This document shows positions 47,100 through 56,738 of a stretch of DNA of 64,000 bases, one piece after another. The position numbers were made by a program, and so were the translations under genes. A model generated the notes under the pieces. The model had not been told where the DNA came from, ran no database searches, and worked only from the letters and a program-made list of their open reading frames with translations. This DNA comes from Fuerstiella sp. (GTDB lineage Bacteria > Planctomycetota > Planctomycetia > Planctomycetales > Planctomycetaceae), in the NCBI GenBank assembly GCA_022447225.1, contig JAKVAZ010000001.1:341824-405823 (forward strand), written 5' to 3'. Each line of letters opens with the position of its first letter. Within the stretch, counting starts at the first letter, position 1.

Positions 47100-48314
47100 A
47101 TGAAAACTGTTCTCGTTATTCCTGATGGTGTCGCCGATGAACCACAACCGTCTCTGGATCATCAAACACCACTTCAGGCGGCGGTGCTGCCTCATATGGA
47201 TGAAGTTGCGAGGCTTGGTGTCGTTGGTCGAACGGACAACGTACCTGCCAGTATGCCTTCCGGAAGTGACGTGGGTACAATGTCACTGTTCGGATATGAC
47301 ACGCTTCGATTTCACACCGGTCGCGCTCCGATCGAAGCCGCTGCACAGGGCATTGAACTGGAACCGGGCGACTGGGCCATTCGCTGTAATCTGGTTACGA
47401 TTAACTCCGGGCGAATGCAAAGCTTTACAGCCGGTCAGTTTCCGAGTGTGGCCGCAGAACAGCTGATTGAATCCCTGCAGCGTGAGACTTGTGGCAGCGA
47501 ACACTGGAAATACCATGCTGGAGTGAGCTATCGAAATTTGCTCATTTATCGGGCACGAGGCGCGGCCGCCCCGTTCGACAATCAGACGCAAACCACTCCT
47601 CCGCACGACATTACTGATCTGAATATCGACGACTACCTGCCGTCCGGTCCGGGCAGCAGTGAACTGTTGTCTCTGATGGAAGACAGTCGGCGACTGTTTG
47701 CAAAATCTAATGCCAATGTCCGTCGACTCGACGCAGACGAACTGCCGGCTACTCAAACGTGGCTGTGGGGACAGGGAAGCCGTCCGGAGCTGGAACCATT
47801 TTTTGAACGTTACGGGGCGCGCGGTGCGGTGATCACGGCAGTCGATTTACTTCGAGGCATGGGGCGACTTATTGGCTGGGACGTTATCGAAGTCGATGGT
47901 GCCACCGGTTATCTGGATACCGACTACAAAGCCAAGGGACTGGCCGCAATAAAAGCTCTGGAGCGTGATGACCTTGATTTTCTGGTGGTTCACGTTGAAG
48001 CGACCGACGAAGCTTCTCATGAAGGCGACACTGACGCGAAATTGCAGGCGGTGCAGCAGATTGATAAACATATCGTCGGTCCGGTTCATGCGTGGCTGAA
48101 GCAGCAACAACAGTACCGTCTGTTGATCTGCCCCGACCATCCGACATATCTGAGAACGAAAACGCACAGCCATGGATACTGCCCGTTTGCAGCGTGTGGA
48201 AGCGGATTCGAACAGGATTCACATACGGAGTACCACGAAGTCACAGCGGCAGCGTCGGATCTGTCGTTTCCTGCGGGACATGAATTGATGGGCTGGTTTC
48301 AGCCGCGGGCATGA
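47100..48314 (+). CDS. apgM: 2,3-bisphosphoglycerate-independent phosphoglycerate mutase, archaeal type
   Basis: 404 residues of the ApgM family, alkaline-phosphatase superfamily, interconverting 2- and 3-phosphoglycerate in glycolysis and gluconeogenesis. The N-terminal VLVIPDGVADEPQPSLDHQTPLQAA holds a metal Asp; the nucleophilic Ser is in PASMPSGSDVGTMSLFGYD; the phosphate pocket is in FHTGRAPIEAAAQGI. The C-terminal HVEATDEASHEGDTDAK and LICPDHPTYLRTKTHSHGYCPF contribute the other metal ligands. The ATG at 47100 is clear. It is a separate unit from murEF, though on the same strand. Confidence 0.92.
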   Translation: MKTVLVIPDGVADEPQPSLDHQTPLQAAVLPHMDEVARLGVVGRTDNVPASMPSGSDVGTMSLFGYDTLRFHTGRAPIEAAAQGIELEPGDWAIRCNLVTINSGRMQSFTAGQFPSVAAEQLIESLQRETCGSEHWKYHAGVSYRNLLIYRARGAAAPFDNQTQTTPPHDITDLNIDDYLPSGPGSSELLSLMEDSRRLFAKSNANVRRLDADELPATQTWLWGQGSRPELEPFFERYGARGAVITAVDLLRGMGRLIGWDVIEVDGATGYLDTDYKAKGLAAIKALERDDLDFLVVHVEATDEASHEGDTDAKLQAVQQIDKHIVGPVHAWLKQQQQYRLLICPDHPTYLRTKTHSHGYCPFAACGSGFEQDSHTEYHEVTAAASDLSFPAGHELMGWFQPRA

Positions 48315-48592
48315 CAGATTCTGTTCACCGTGTACTTAAGGCATGTTGGCTGTCAGTTGTGACTTGAGTGGTTCATTGGCCGGTTTCCCCGGCGTGTTGG
48401 TTACCGACAGCCGGACCAGGGGAACGGGTCACCGGATCCACGACTCGAATTTTACCGTTTCATGAACAGGTCCGAAAAAAGTGTCCGATGGCGGAACCAA
48501 TCCGGTTGCCGTTATTTCAGGAGACGGCTCAGGCGGCCTTGATGTGGGGCGTCCCGGCACTGTCCTATTCCTCGTCCACCACCGACAATGTA
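48315..48592. other. Convergent intergenic gap
   Basis: The end-to-end space between apgM and the HAD gene. No gene and no clear terminator are seen. Confidence 0.3.
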
Positions 48593-49552
48593 CTAAATGA
48601 TTCCGAACACTGTTGCGACCTGACTCAAATCGGTGAGAAGGCGATCGGGACGAGTTGCCGAATCCTTCAGCAGTTTTGACCGTGCTTCGAGTCCTGTTTT
48701 CTCAGCGGCCAGCAAAGCTGTTCGCATTCCTATCGCCTTTGCCGGTTTCAAATCGGCTTCCATTCGACAACTGATGTGCAGAATTTGTTCCGGCAGAAAT
48801 CCGGCGGCTTTGAGTCGCTCCACCGTCAGTTCGAACAAAGACCGTGACGGTTTGCGGATTCCAAGTTCGTAGGAAAACAGGACGGCATCGGGATGAAACA
48901 TGGCAGCAAGTGGCGGGAGTTTGCCTTGTCGGGTCAGTGCACGCAACATCTGGGTAAATGAGAACACCTGACCATCTGCCAGCACGCCCTGCCGGATTTC
49001 GATTGCATGAAGATCCTGCATGGCCTGTACGGCACCCGGGCGAGCTTCGACGCCCTGCAGATTCGAGTGGAAGAAATAGGCCACTTTTTCACTGTACTGT
49101 CTGATATCTCCGTAAAAATTTTTATCGTAGCTGTAGTTTTTGTCGAACAGTCGTGTGATGATGGCTTCCCAGATGTCGACCAGGTCCGGGTCTGTCAGGT
49201 CGCCGTGGCGTTTGGTGGCCGCCATCGACAGACGCTTGTGATACCGCACGAAGATGTTGATCATCGACTTCCAGGGAGGACCCGGTTTGCGATACATGCT
49301 GTTCCACATGTTGAATTCATAGATCGTTTTCTCCAAAGCAACCTCAAGAGAAGTCTGCGGATCCGGCACCAGGCAAAACGTACCGCCTGTTGTTCGCAGC
49401 AATGTTCCGTAAACATCCCACAGAACAATCCGAATGCCGTCAAGCGGCTTGATGAACGGCGTCGCCTGAACGGCGACCGGCGGTGGCACACGGGGCCACA
49501 TCAGATCGCGATCATCCAGAAATTTCGCATATTCAGCGAGCGAGACAGCCAT
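48593..49552 (-). CDS. HAD-superfamily hydrolase
   Basis: About 319 residues. The nucleophile motif is RIVLWDVYGTLLRTTGG near residue 45, with DxYGT as in haloacid dehalogenase-like members. The cap region is large and helical. Motif III lies in DAVLFSYELGIRKPSRSLFEL (catalytic Lys). The expected late Asp motif appears as HISCRMEADLKPAKAIGMRT, where the usual HVGD is changed. A phosphatase or related hydrolase role is likely, substrate unknown. The ATG at 49552 is used; a TTG two codons before is the frame's first start. It is convergent with apgM. Confidence 0.83.
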   Translation of the reverse strand: MAVSLAEYAKFLDDRDLMWPRVPPPVAVQATPFIKPLDGIRIVLWDVYGTLLRTTGGTFCLVPDPQTSLEVALEKTIYEFNMWNSMYRKPGPPWKSMINIFVRYHKRLSMAATKRHGDLTDPDLVDIWEAIITRLFDKNYSYDKNFYGDIRQYSEKVAYFFHSNLQGVEARPGAVQAMQDLHAIEIRQGVLADGQVFSFTQMLRALTRQGKLPPLAAMFHPDAVLFSYELGIRKPSRSLFELTVERLKAAGFLPEQILHISCRMEADLKPAKAIGMRTALLAAEKTGLEARSKLLKDSATRPDRLLTDLSQVATVFGII

Positions 49553-49674
49553 AGACAAAAAAACACGTGCAACGGGGCGGGAGACTGAGACTCAAGGTTA
49601 GCTGCGTTTGCTGGAAAACCCGAACTCCGAATCCCGAATTTCGAAACAAATTTAAAACGTATAGCTTACGGCGC

Positions 49675-50835
49675 TCAACAACAGCCGGTGTCACTGCAGC
49701 AGTCTTCGCCCGGCAGCACGTCAGCCAGCCCCTTGGCGGTTTTTGTTTCCTGCGGACTTCGCAGTGCTTCCCGATGGCAGTCGAACTGTGGTGCCTCGTC
49801 CGGTGGAACCATCTCCGCCGGCTGAACTGGTGTGATCTGCGGCGCGTATGGTGCCCTGGTGTAGATGTTGAACGTTTTGTCACAGACGGCCATTCTCTTC
49901 CCGCGATGCAGGCGATGCCCGTCGTCGTCGACGACAGTCTTCCAGGGACCATTGTAGATCACGGCCTGACGGCGATCGAGGCACGGACCGTCTTTACCCT
50001 TCCATGCCTGAACCGTAAGGCTTCGAAACTCGATTCCATCGATCACAGCCCACGCTTTGTCCTGTCGTGTGAGAATCTCAGCACCATAGAATCCGGCGGC
50101 TGTGAACGCTTCAAGGAACGCATCTTCACGGAAGGCACCGCTGATACAACCACTCCACAATCGCGGGTCATCCTGCAGCGACCGAGGAACCTGTTCGTCG
50201 CTGACAATATCGCTGATGATTGCTCTTCCGCCCCGTCGCAGAACACGGAAGACTTCGCCAAACAGCTGTTCACGGTCGTCGTTTTTCACCAGATTCAGTA
50301 CACAGTTGGAAACGACGGCATCCATTGAATCCGAAGCGACAAGCGGTGACTCGCGACGCATACGTTCGGCTTCTTCTTCGGCCGCGAGCCAGTCAGATGC
50401 TGTATTAACAGGGTGAGTCTGCAGCCAGCGTTCAAAGAGTTCCAGGTTCAACTGCAGGTCCTGAATGCGGCCTTTGCGAAAATCGACGTTACGGTGGCCG
50501 ACTCTTTCAGCGACTTCTGTCTGGTATTGTCGGGCCAGTGCGAGCATGTCGTCATTCACGTCGACTCCCACCACGTATCCGGTCTGACCAACGACCTGAG
50601 ACGCGATGTAGCAAATCTTTCCTCCACCCGACCCAAGATCCAGGACGTGATCTCCCGGATTCAAATGTCTGGACGGGTCACCGCAGCCGTAGTCTCGATC
50701 GATGATTTCCTGAGGAATTGCTTTGAGATACTGAACATCGTAGTCGACAGGGCAACACAGAGAACTTTCAGCGGCCTGCGCCGCTTTGCTGTAACGATTT
50801 CGAACAGCCGAATCGACGTTTAACGATGCAGACAT
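49675..50835 (-). CDS. Arsenite methyltransferase-like (ArsM-type) SAM-dependent methyltransferase
   Basis: 386 residues. The SAM-binding motif is HVLDLGSGGGKICYIASQVVG near residue 64, followed by VGVDVNDDMLALAR. The three Cys positions used for arsenite binding in ArsM enzymes have counterparts: CC in SSLCCPVDYD, then VVSNCVLNLV, then WSGCISGAFRED. A C-terminal extension ends in EDCCSDTGCC, an extra vicinal-cysteine pair suited to thiol metal(loid) handling. The stop is TGA, followed two codons later by TAA. It probably methylates arsenite to less toxic or volatile forms, although another metal(loid) is possible. No arsR, arsB or arsC is adjacent. The ATG at 50835 is used. Confidence 0.85.
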   Translation of the reverse strand: MSASLNVDSAVRNRYSKAAQAAESSLCCPVDYDVQYLKAIPQEIIDRDYGCGDPSRHLNPGDHVLDLGSGGGKICYIASQVVGQTGYVVGVDVNDDMLALARQYQTEVAERVGHRNVDFRKGRIQDLQLNLELFERWLQTHPVNTASDWLAAEEEAERMRRESPLVASDSMDAVVSNCVLNLVKNDDREQLFGEVFRVLRRGGRAIISDIVSDEQVPRSLQDDPRLWSGCISGAFREDAFLEAFTAAGFYGAEILTRQDKAWAVIDGIEFRSLTVQAWKGKDGPCLDRRQAVIYNGPWKTVVDDDGHRLHRGKRMAVCDKTFNIYTRAPYAPQITPVQPAEMVPPDEAPQFDCHREALRSPQETKTAKGLADVLPGEDCCSDTGCC

Positions 50836-51051
50836 GAGTCGTTTGATTCCTAAGAATCATCCTGAAGCTGAGACGTGTCCGTGAACCGCTATCCTATCAA
50901 ATTTCATAAAACACGCGACGCTCTGGTCACCTGCGATCCTGCAATTGTGGTACAGAATGTTTATTTCCCGGTCGCCAGTCGACCACCGGGAATAAATGAA
51001 CGCACTCGCTTCGCCTGATTCCCGTTAGAACTTCGGAATGTGAGTGTGTGT

Positions 51052-52416
51052 TCACGGTGCTTTCGGAATCTCACGTCCATGCGGGTCGGCACTCGGTTGA
51101 TCCAGATCTTCTTCCAGCTGTCGCAGAATTTGGGGGCCGATAAAATGCTCCATCGTTTCAGCCGGATCGTGCAGATGATCTGAGGGCAGGTCAAAATTCT
51201 GATCCAGCCAGGATTCCCACAATCGATGTGCCCTCACCAGATCCTGCGCATAACGTTGCCCTTTTTCGCTCAGTTGAGCAGTGCCGTCAGCCATGACCAG
51301 TAGGCCACGATGTCCGAGCCAGTAGACCGCAATATGTGCGGCAAAACCGTTGCCGGCCAGTGTTCGGCACTCTGAAATCGATTCGGGGTGGATTGTTCCT
51401 GCTCTTTCCCGGCGACGGAACAGCGCCGCCAGTATGTCTTCGGCAGCGATACGTACTTTGAGTTGAACACTGCGTATCAGTCGGCCAAGGATTCCATATC
51501 TGGGAGCGACCAGAATCGCTGCCAGTAATTCGGCCCCCGCTGTCACGGCGGTGAGTCCGGCAGCTGAGGAATTCCATCTGAGGGCCAGAAAATATCCCAG
51601 TGTCGTGCAGCTGATACCACTCAGAACGGCAATCAGCAGCATGCGTTCCAGTCGGTCCGTGAGCATTCTGGCGATACACGCCGGCACGGTCAGCAGTGCC
51701 ACAACCAGTAAACCCACAACTTCCATTGCCGAAACAGTAACCAGAGCCACGATCGTCGTCATCAAATAGTGCATGACGGGAACACTAAAACCGAGAGTTG
51801 CAGCGAGAGTGACATCGAATGAAGTTAGCCGCAATTCCTTCCAGAACAGCACGAAAACGAGCACGGTGATCAGCAGTGCCGGTACGACCGTGTGTGTGGC
51901 TTCCGGCAACAGCCAGCCCATTGTTGGTACGAAATTCATTCCGGCAAATGCAAGATTACCAAACAACACGCAGTCGAGGTCCAGGTGAACTCCCTTTGCC
52001 TGTGACACCACTACCACGCCAAATGCAAACAGGGATGTGAACACGATACCAATGCTGGAATCTTCCGGCACCGAACCGGTGCGGTGAATCACCTGAGTCG
52101 CGACCGCCGTGACTACACCAGCCGCCAGTGCTCCCAGAAACATCGGAAGCGGTTCGATTCTGCCGGTCAACAGGTAAACGCAGGCCACACCGGCCAGAAC
52201 CGAGTGACTGAGCGCATCACCAAGCAGACTCATACGCCGCAACAGGAGAAGACAACCCACCAGTGCGCAGCCTGTTGCACACATGGCGCCGACGAACAAC
52301 GTACCGGCAGCATTCTCGACTGCCGGTTTTGGCTGACCGAGCCAGATGGCGATCCACGTCCATGCAGACTCGAACGGGACAGAAATCTGTTCGGCAGCCA
52401 GTACACAGGTGTTCAT
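51052..52416 (-). CDS. Metal ABC transporter permease fused to a DtxR/MntR-like regulatory domain
   Basis: 454 residues. The first ~290 residues are an ABC-3 family permease with eight or so hydrophobic segments (ALVGCLLLLRRMSLLGDALSHS, then VVGLLVVALLTVPACIARM). The C-terminal ~150 residues are soluble. They start with a winged-helix-like part (HIAVYWLGHRGLLVMADGTAQLSEKG) and end in RAHRLWESWLDQNFDLPSDHLHDPAETMEHFIG, which is the dimerization and metal-binding pattern of DtxR/MntR repressors. The same layout, permease YtgC joined to repressor YtgR, is known in Chlamydia. It overlaps the upstream permease gene by 4 bp (ATGA), so it is translationally coupled. It is last in the operon. Whether the regulator part is cleaved off, as in Chlamydia, cannot be seen. 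Confidence 0.88.
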   Translation of the reverse strand: MNTCVLAAEQISVPFESAWTWIAIWLGQPKPAVENAAGTLFVGAMCATGCALVGCLLLLRRMSLLGDALSHSVLAGVACVYLLTGRIEPLPMFLGALAAGVVTAVATQVIHRTGSVPEDSSIGIVFTSLFAFGVVVVSQAKGVHLDLDCVLFGNLAFAGMNFVPTMGWLLPEATHTVVPALLITVLVFVLFWKELRLTSFDVTLAATLGFSVPVMHYLMTTIVALVTVSAMEVVGLLVVALLTVPACIARMLTDRLERMLLIAVLSGISCTTLGYFLALRWNSSAAGLTAVTAGAELLAAILVAPRYGILGRLIRSVQLKVRIAAEDILAALFRRRERAGTIHPESISECRTLAGNGFAAHIAVYWLGHRGLLVMADGTAQLSEKGQRYAQDLVRAHRLWESWLDQNFDLPSDHLHDPAETMEHFIGPQILRQLEEDLDQPSADPHGREIPKAP

Positions 52417-53336
52417 GGAGACACCTCAGTACGATTTCCGGACTCTGCTGTCAGTAGCTCTTCAGCAGCGGCGGCGACTTCTTCCTCTGAAATTCTTCGA
52501 TTCCACAGCCAGCCGCGTCGGGGTGCAAACATCCACGAGATAATGAACAGAGTTGCGGATGTGAGCACCACCAGCGGTCCTGTCGGCATTTCGGCCATGT
52601 TGGCACTGAGCAGCGTTCCTGTCGCTCCGGACACGCCACCAATGCCGGCGGAGACAGTCATCATGTAAGAAAGTCGGTCTGTCCAGTATCGAGCCGCAGC
52701 TGCCGGGATGATCAACAGGGCGGCCGTCAGGACCACGCCCACTGCAGGAAGTCCGACAATCACGGTCACCGCCGTAAGAAACATCAACAGCAGGTCCAGA
52801 CCGGTGGCCGGCCATCCCTGTACGCGACAGAAAGATTCGTCGAAACTGAGCAGCTTAAGCTCTTTAAAGACCACCAGCACTACGATTGAACATCCGGCGG
52901 CCACCACGGCAATCTGCAAAACATCGCCGGTGAGCATGGTTGCTGCCCGGCCAATGATGAAGGACTCCAGGTCAGCACCCCGTTCGTTACGGTAGTTGTT
53001 TTGAATTGTCCGTGTGAGTGCGATTCCCAGTCCGTACGAGACACTGAGCACCGTTCCCAGAATTGCATCTTCCCGCAGACGGGATACGCGACGAAGGAAA
53101 GACATCAGGAAGGCTCCCGCCACTCCGGTTATCAGGGCACCGATCAGCAGGACAGTAATCGACCGACTCTGTGTGAGCAGGAATGCCATACACAATCCGG
53201 GCAGTGCTGCGTGAGCAATCACATCACCGGCAAGAGCGCGTCGTCGGAGGTATGCGAACGTTCCAACCAGGCCGGCGGTCACCCCCAGCAGAACCGTTCC
53301 GATGAGAACCAGTGATGTTTGAGTGAATACAGTCAA
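52413..53336 (-). CDS. Metal ABC transporter permease (ABC-3 family)
   Basis: 307 residues with about eight hydrophobic helices and the family motif FAYLRRRALAGDVIAHAALPGLCMAFLL near the N-terminus. AVGVVLTAALLIIPAAAARYWTD toward the C-terminus holds the conserved block of the permease. Together with the fused permease it would form a heterodimeric channel for Mn, Zn or Fe. The start is a TTG at 53336. It lies 64 bp after the ATPase gene and overlaps the fused permease by 4 bp. Two different permeases match the YtgC/YtgD arrangement. Confidence 0.9.
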   Translation of the reverse strand: MTVFTQTSLVLIGTVLLGVTAGLVGTFAYLRRRALAGDVIAHAALPGLCMAFLLTQSRSITVLLIGALITGVAGAFLMSFLRRVSRLREDAILGTVLSVSYGLGIALTRTIQNNYRNERGADLESFIIGRAATMLTGDVLQIAVVAAGCSIVVLVVFKELKLLSFDESFCRVQGWPATGLDLLLMFLTAVTVIVGLPAVGVVLTAALLIIPAAAARYWTDRLSYMMTVSAGIGGVSGATGTLLSANMAEMPTGPLVVLTSATLFIISWMFAPRRGWLWNRRISEEEVAAAAEELLTAESGNRTEVSP

Positions 53337-53400
53337 TTGTTGAGGGACAGCTTTAGTGTGAATCGAGTCATCTTGGGGGCCTTCACGTCAGGCAGGAAAT

Positions 53401-54183
53401 TTATTCACTTTCCCGTTGCATGCGCACAGCTTCTGACATCGTATCCAGAATTGACAGTCGACCGCGATAAGTTGCCTGAAGCGCTTCGGGACTGAACGTT
53501 GTTGCCACCGGTCCACTGGCAACAACCCGGACATTCAGCAGTACAACCTCATCGAAGTGTTCGGCTACTGTTCTCAGATCATGATGTACAACGACGATTG
53601 TGCGTCCGGAGTCACGGAGTGTTTTCAACAAATCAAAAATGATCCGCTCCGTAGCGGCATCAACGCCTGCCATCGGTTCATCCATGAAATACAAATCAGA
53701 ATTCTGGGCCAGCGCCCGAGCGAGAAATACCCGCTGCTGCTGACCTCCGGACAACTGCCCGATCTGCCGTTTCTCATAGTCCTGCATTCCAACACGTGCC
53801 AGGCACTCGCGTGCACGCTGACGGTGTTTTGATTTCGGTCGACGGAACCAGCCCAGTTCGCCGTAGGTTCCCATCAACACTGTTTCCATTACATTAATTG
53901 GAAAGTCCCAGTCGACTGTTTCTCTCTGAGGCACATAACCGATTCGCCGGCGCTGTCGGTGCACCGGCTTTCCCCATGCTGCAACCCGACCGCTTGTCAC
54001 CGGAACCAGACCCATCACGGCTTTGATCAGGGTGCTTTTTCCGGCTCCGTTTGGCCCTACAATGGCAATCAGCCCGGGTTTGCAGAGTGTCAGGTCGACA
54101 TTCCACAACACAGGCCGGCGGTCATAGGCCACGGTCATGTCGTGGATATCAAGAATCGCGTGCGAATCGGCCGTCGCGTTCAC
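53401..54183 (-). CDS. Metal ABC transporter ATP-binding protein
   Basis: 260 residues, the cytoplasmic motor of the transporter. Walker A is GPNGAGKST near residue 44, the Q-loop lies in [13 protein letters not shown], the signature is [16 protein letters not shown], Walker B is [13 protein letters not shown], and the switch His is in [19 protein letters not shown] is typical of the Mn/Zn/Fe type (ZnuC, TroB, MntA). The start is a GTG at 54183, which overlaps the TGA of the binding protein in a 4-bp GTGA, so translation is coupled. Confidence 0.94.
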   Translation of the reverse strand: MNATADSHAILDIHDMTVAYDRRPVLWNVDLTLCKPGLIAIVGPNGAGKSTLIKAVMGLVPVTSGRVAAWGKPVHRQRRRIGYVPQRETVDWDFPINVMETVLMGTYGELGWFRRPKSKHRQRARECLARVGMQDYEKRQIGQLSGGQQQRVFLARALAQNSDLYFMDEPMAGVDAATERIIFDLLKTLRDSGRTIVVVHHDLRTVAEHFDEVVLLNVRVVASGPVATTFSPEALQATYRGRLSILDTMSEAVRMQRESE

Positions 54184-55169
54184 GGTGTTTCCTGATTCAA
54201 CTGTTGAACGTTCAGGGCACTGGCGATTTGCTGAATATTGTGCACGACTGCACCTGCCAACGTTTCCTCGGGCGTTCCGGCCGGTCCGGCGGTATCCGAA
54301 TAAAGCGTGCCGCCTACCTCAAGATGATGCTCGCGCGATTCACACGCAGAAATCAGGGCCAGAATATTGCGGTCCGAGACACTCTGCTCCGTGAAGATGG
54401 CCGAAATCTTGGAGTCGACTAACAACGTCGCCAGATCGTTAATCCGTTTGAGCCCGGGTTCACTTTCTGTGGACAATCCCTGGACCGCTTCAACTCGAAA
54501 ATTAAAGGTACGCGCGAAGTACTGAAACGCGTCGTGTGCAGTCACCAGAACGCGATGTTTCGCAGGAATGTCTGCAAACGTTATTCTGCCGCTCTCCCGT
54601 GTGGATTCCATCAATTGCTGAAACTCTGCAGCGGCCGCACCGTATTTGTCCGCATGTGTCTTGTCGATTCTTGCGAATTCTTCAGCAAGCCAGTCTCCGC
54701 ATTTGCCCCACAGCTCCAAATCAAACCAGACATGAGGATCGACTGCGCCGTCAGCGTGAAGCAGATGATCTGAAAATTCCTTTTCCAGAATTTCAGTGAC
54801 TTTGATTACGGGAATACCCCGATTCACCAGGCTATCAAGGGCGCCTTCAAACTGAGCTTCCAAGTGCAGGCCCGAATAGACAACAACGTCTGAATTTGTC
54901 AGCACATTGATGTCCTGAGGCGATGGGGTGTAGAGGTGCGGGTCGACGGCCGGACCGTCCATGATGGCTGTCACCTCAACATATTCGCCGCCGATTTGCC
55001 GCACTAGATCCTTGACAATATTCGAAGTGCAACCGACTTGCAGTTTATTTGAATCAGCTGCGGATTCTGTCGTAGTGGCACCGGGTGGTTCAGCAGGTGT
55101 ACAACCGGAAACAGCTGCTACACAACCGAACGCCAGTGCGGCGATTGGCATGATCTGTTTTGTATGCAT
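54180..55169 (-). CDS. Metal ABC transporter substrate-binding lipoprotein (ZnuA/TroA type)
   Basis: 329 residues. The lipobox AAVSGCTPA (Cys at about residue 23) gives lipid anchoring. The cluster A-1 fold is marked by metal ligands in [12 protein letters not shown] (first His), [12 protein letters not shown] (second His), [14 protein letters not shown] (Glu) and LYSDTAG (Asp). That two-His, Glu, Asp set fits Mn(II), Fe(II) or Zn(II); no His-rich zinc loop is present between the first two ligands, which mildly favours Mn or Fe. It is the first gene of the operon, with a candidate operator 72 bp upstream at 55241-55253. Confidence 0.92.
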   Translation of the reverse strand: MHTKQIMPIAALAFGCVAAVSGCTPAEPPGATTTESAADSNKLQVGCTSNIVKDLVRQIGGEYVEVTAIMDGPAVDPHLYTPSPQDINVLTNSDVVVYSGLHLEAQFEGALDSLVNRGIPVIKVTEILEKEFSDHLLHADGAVDPHVWFDLELWGKCGDWLAEEFARIDKTHADKYGAAAAEFQQLMESTRESGRITFADIPAKHRVLVTAHDAFQYFARTFNFRVEAVQGLSTESEPGLKRINDLATLLVDSKISAIFTEQSVSDRNILALISACESREHHLEVGGTLYSDTAGPAGTPEETLAGAVVHNIQQIASALNVQQLNQETP

Positions 55170-56738
55170 AGCAGTTTTGAATACCCAAATTCATTTTTTT
55201 GTTCAATCAAAATTCAGAAAACAAAGCTGTTTTCGTTTACATATGCAGCATATTTCATTTTCAGTCGTTTGGGACAACGGCCACTGATGACAGTTTCAGG
55301 GTAGATTGAAAATCTGAAAAGGTGTGAACCGGAATGAAAAACAGGCCTTCGACCGACCGGACTCTGTCGAGGACAACTCCGTACTGTTGACAGGGGACGA
55401 CCTCAGTGTGAGAGCAGATGGTCGTACGACGGACTGTCTCTATGATTTGATGCAATAGCCAGCAGTTACATAGAGGCAGATATTCCCCCGTATGCGGACT
55501 AATTTCCCGGGATTCCCCGCGGAGTTGTGACCTGAGAACTTCTGTTTTTTCCAGTCACACAATACGAAGACGTGACCGTGGTGATTCTCTGCCCTGCCGT
55601 GTTGGGATGAGCGAGGTGGCTTCTTCTTGTGTTGCTGACTTGTATACGACTGGGGTTTGGACCTTCCGTATCTGTTCCGACAAATACGTATTCATGCCGG
55701 CAGGTCTGTCATCGTGGCCCTCGAAGTTAAACGTGATTTGTTTGTGACCGATTTCCAGGCAGTGCAAAATGTTCACCTGCAGGTCACCTATCTGAGGCTA
55801 GGGCTTCCCCGACGTTCATACATAGTCATGGATGGTGTCTTAGTTCAGGACGGTGAGGATTCGGATCTGCATTGTGGACTGCACGTCGGGGCGTGACAGA
55901 GAAGAATGTAGAACTCTCGGCAGTCAACTGAATGCAGTGCTGATATTTGGGAAAGATAATTGAGTCGCCCAGTTTGGGGGTGTTGGGAAAACGGATTCAG
56001 GTCCCCAGATCGTGGAAAGGACTTAACGGCGTAAATCCGTTCCTTACCAGTGGACTGAAATTTGTTGCCCCGAGTAACCGATTTTCCTAAGACGCGAAAC
56101 CATGATGCAACCGTTCGTCTAGTCCCGACTATGCTGACCGGCAACTGGCCTGTAGCAGAGAACGCGATCGGATGGGGCGAAATCTTTCTAGAAAAATTGC
56201 TGGAAGCAATTCCGGCACCAGGCTGACGCGTGCCAGTCATTCTTCACTGTGATTCTGCGGTATAAAAGTGGAACACTAATGCACTTACACTGCGTCATCC
56301 GGTTTTCAAGACGGTTGTCAGCTACGAGATTCGATCGTGGCAGCGGTCATGAATTCAACTTAGGACCGTAGATTCTGAAGAGGAACTCATCAGGAAACAC
56401 ATCCAGCAGAGCGTCTCACTTTTGAGAAGATCTTCGCTTGTAAATCGGTCGATCTTCCCGGAACGTTTCCCGTGCACCTGATTTGTGTGGGTCGAACGGA
56501 CGGAGATGTTTCGTCTCTGCATCACTGGTGACAAGAGATCCGGCTAATCCACGATCTCCCGTACAATCCCGCATTTCACCCAGGTCTTCCTTGCTTAGAC
56601 ACGGTAAGGATTGGAATACTGAGAAATACTGGGCTGTCTAGGCGCGATAGTTTCGTTTTGTCGTGTCCGGAAATTTATGTTTTACGTCTTATTTTAGAAC
56701 GGAATCAGGTCGGACGTCTCTGCACTGGGTGAGCAAAA
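55170..56738. other. Long divergent non-coding region between the metal-transport operon and the synthase
   Basis: 1.57 kb. Short open frames occur (the longest about 131 codons, 55845-56240) but none resembles a known family or has a good start signal. No tRNA cloverleaf was found. The part next to the binding-protein gene (55190-55260) is clearly AT-rich. The part near 56670-56720 is also AT-rich and could hold the promoter of the synthase. Confidence 0.4.
55241..55253. promoter_or_regulatory. Candidate operator: 13-bp palindrome upstream of the metal-transport operon
   Basis: ATATGC-A-GCATAT is a perfect inverted repeat in an AT-rich patch, 72 bp before the ATG of the binding protein. The operon encodes a DtxR/MntR-like domain, so autoregulation through this site is a reasonable guess. 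The sequence does not match the textbook DtxR or MntR boxes. Confidence 0.35.

Noticed and set aside
49600-49677. SECIS element after the UGA of the ArsM-like gene
   Set aside because: The downstream sequence is AT-rich and folds only weakly, with no suitable apical loop. UGA is taken as a normal stop.
55845-56240. 131-codon minus-strand frame in the long divergent gap
   Set aside because: No domain, no start signal, irregular composition.
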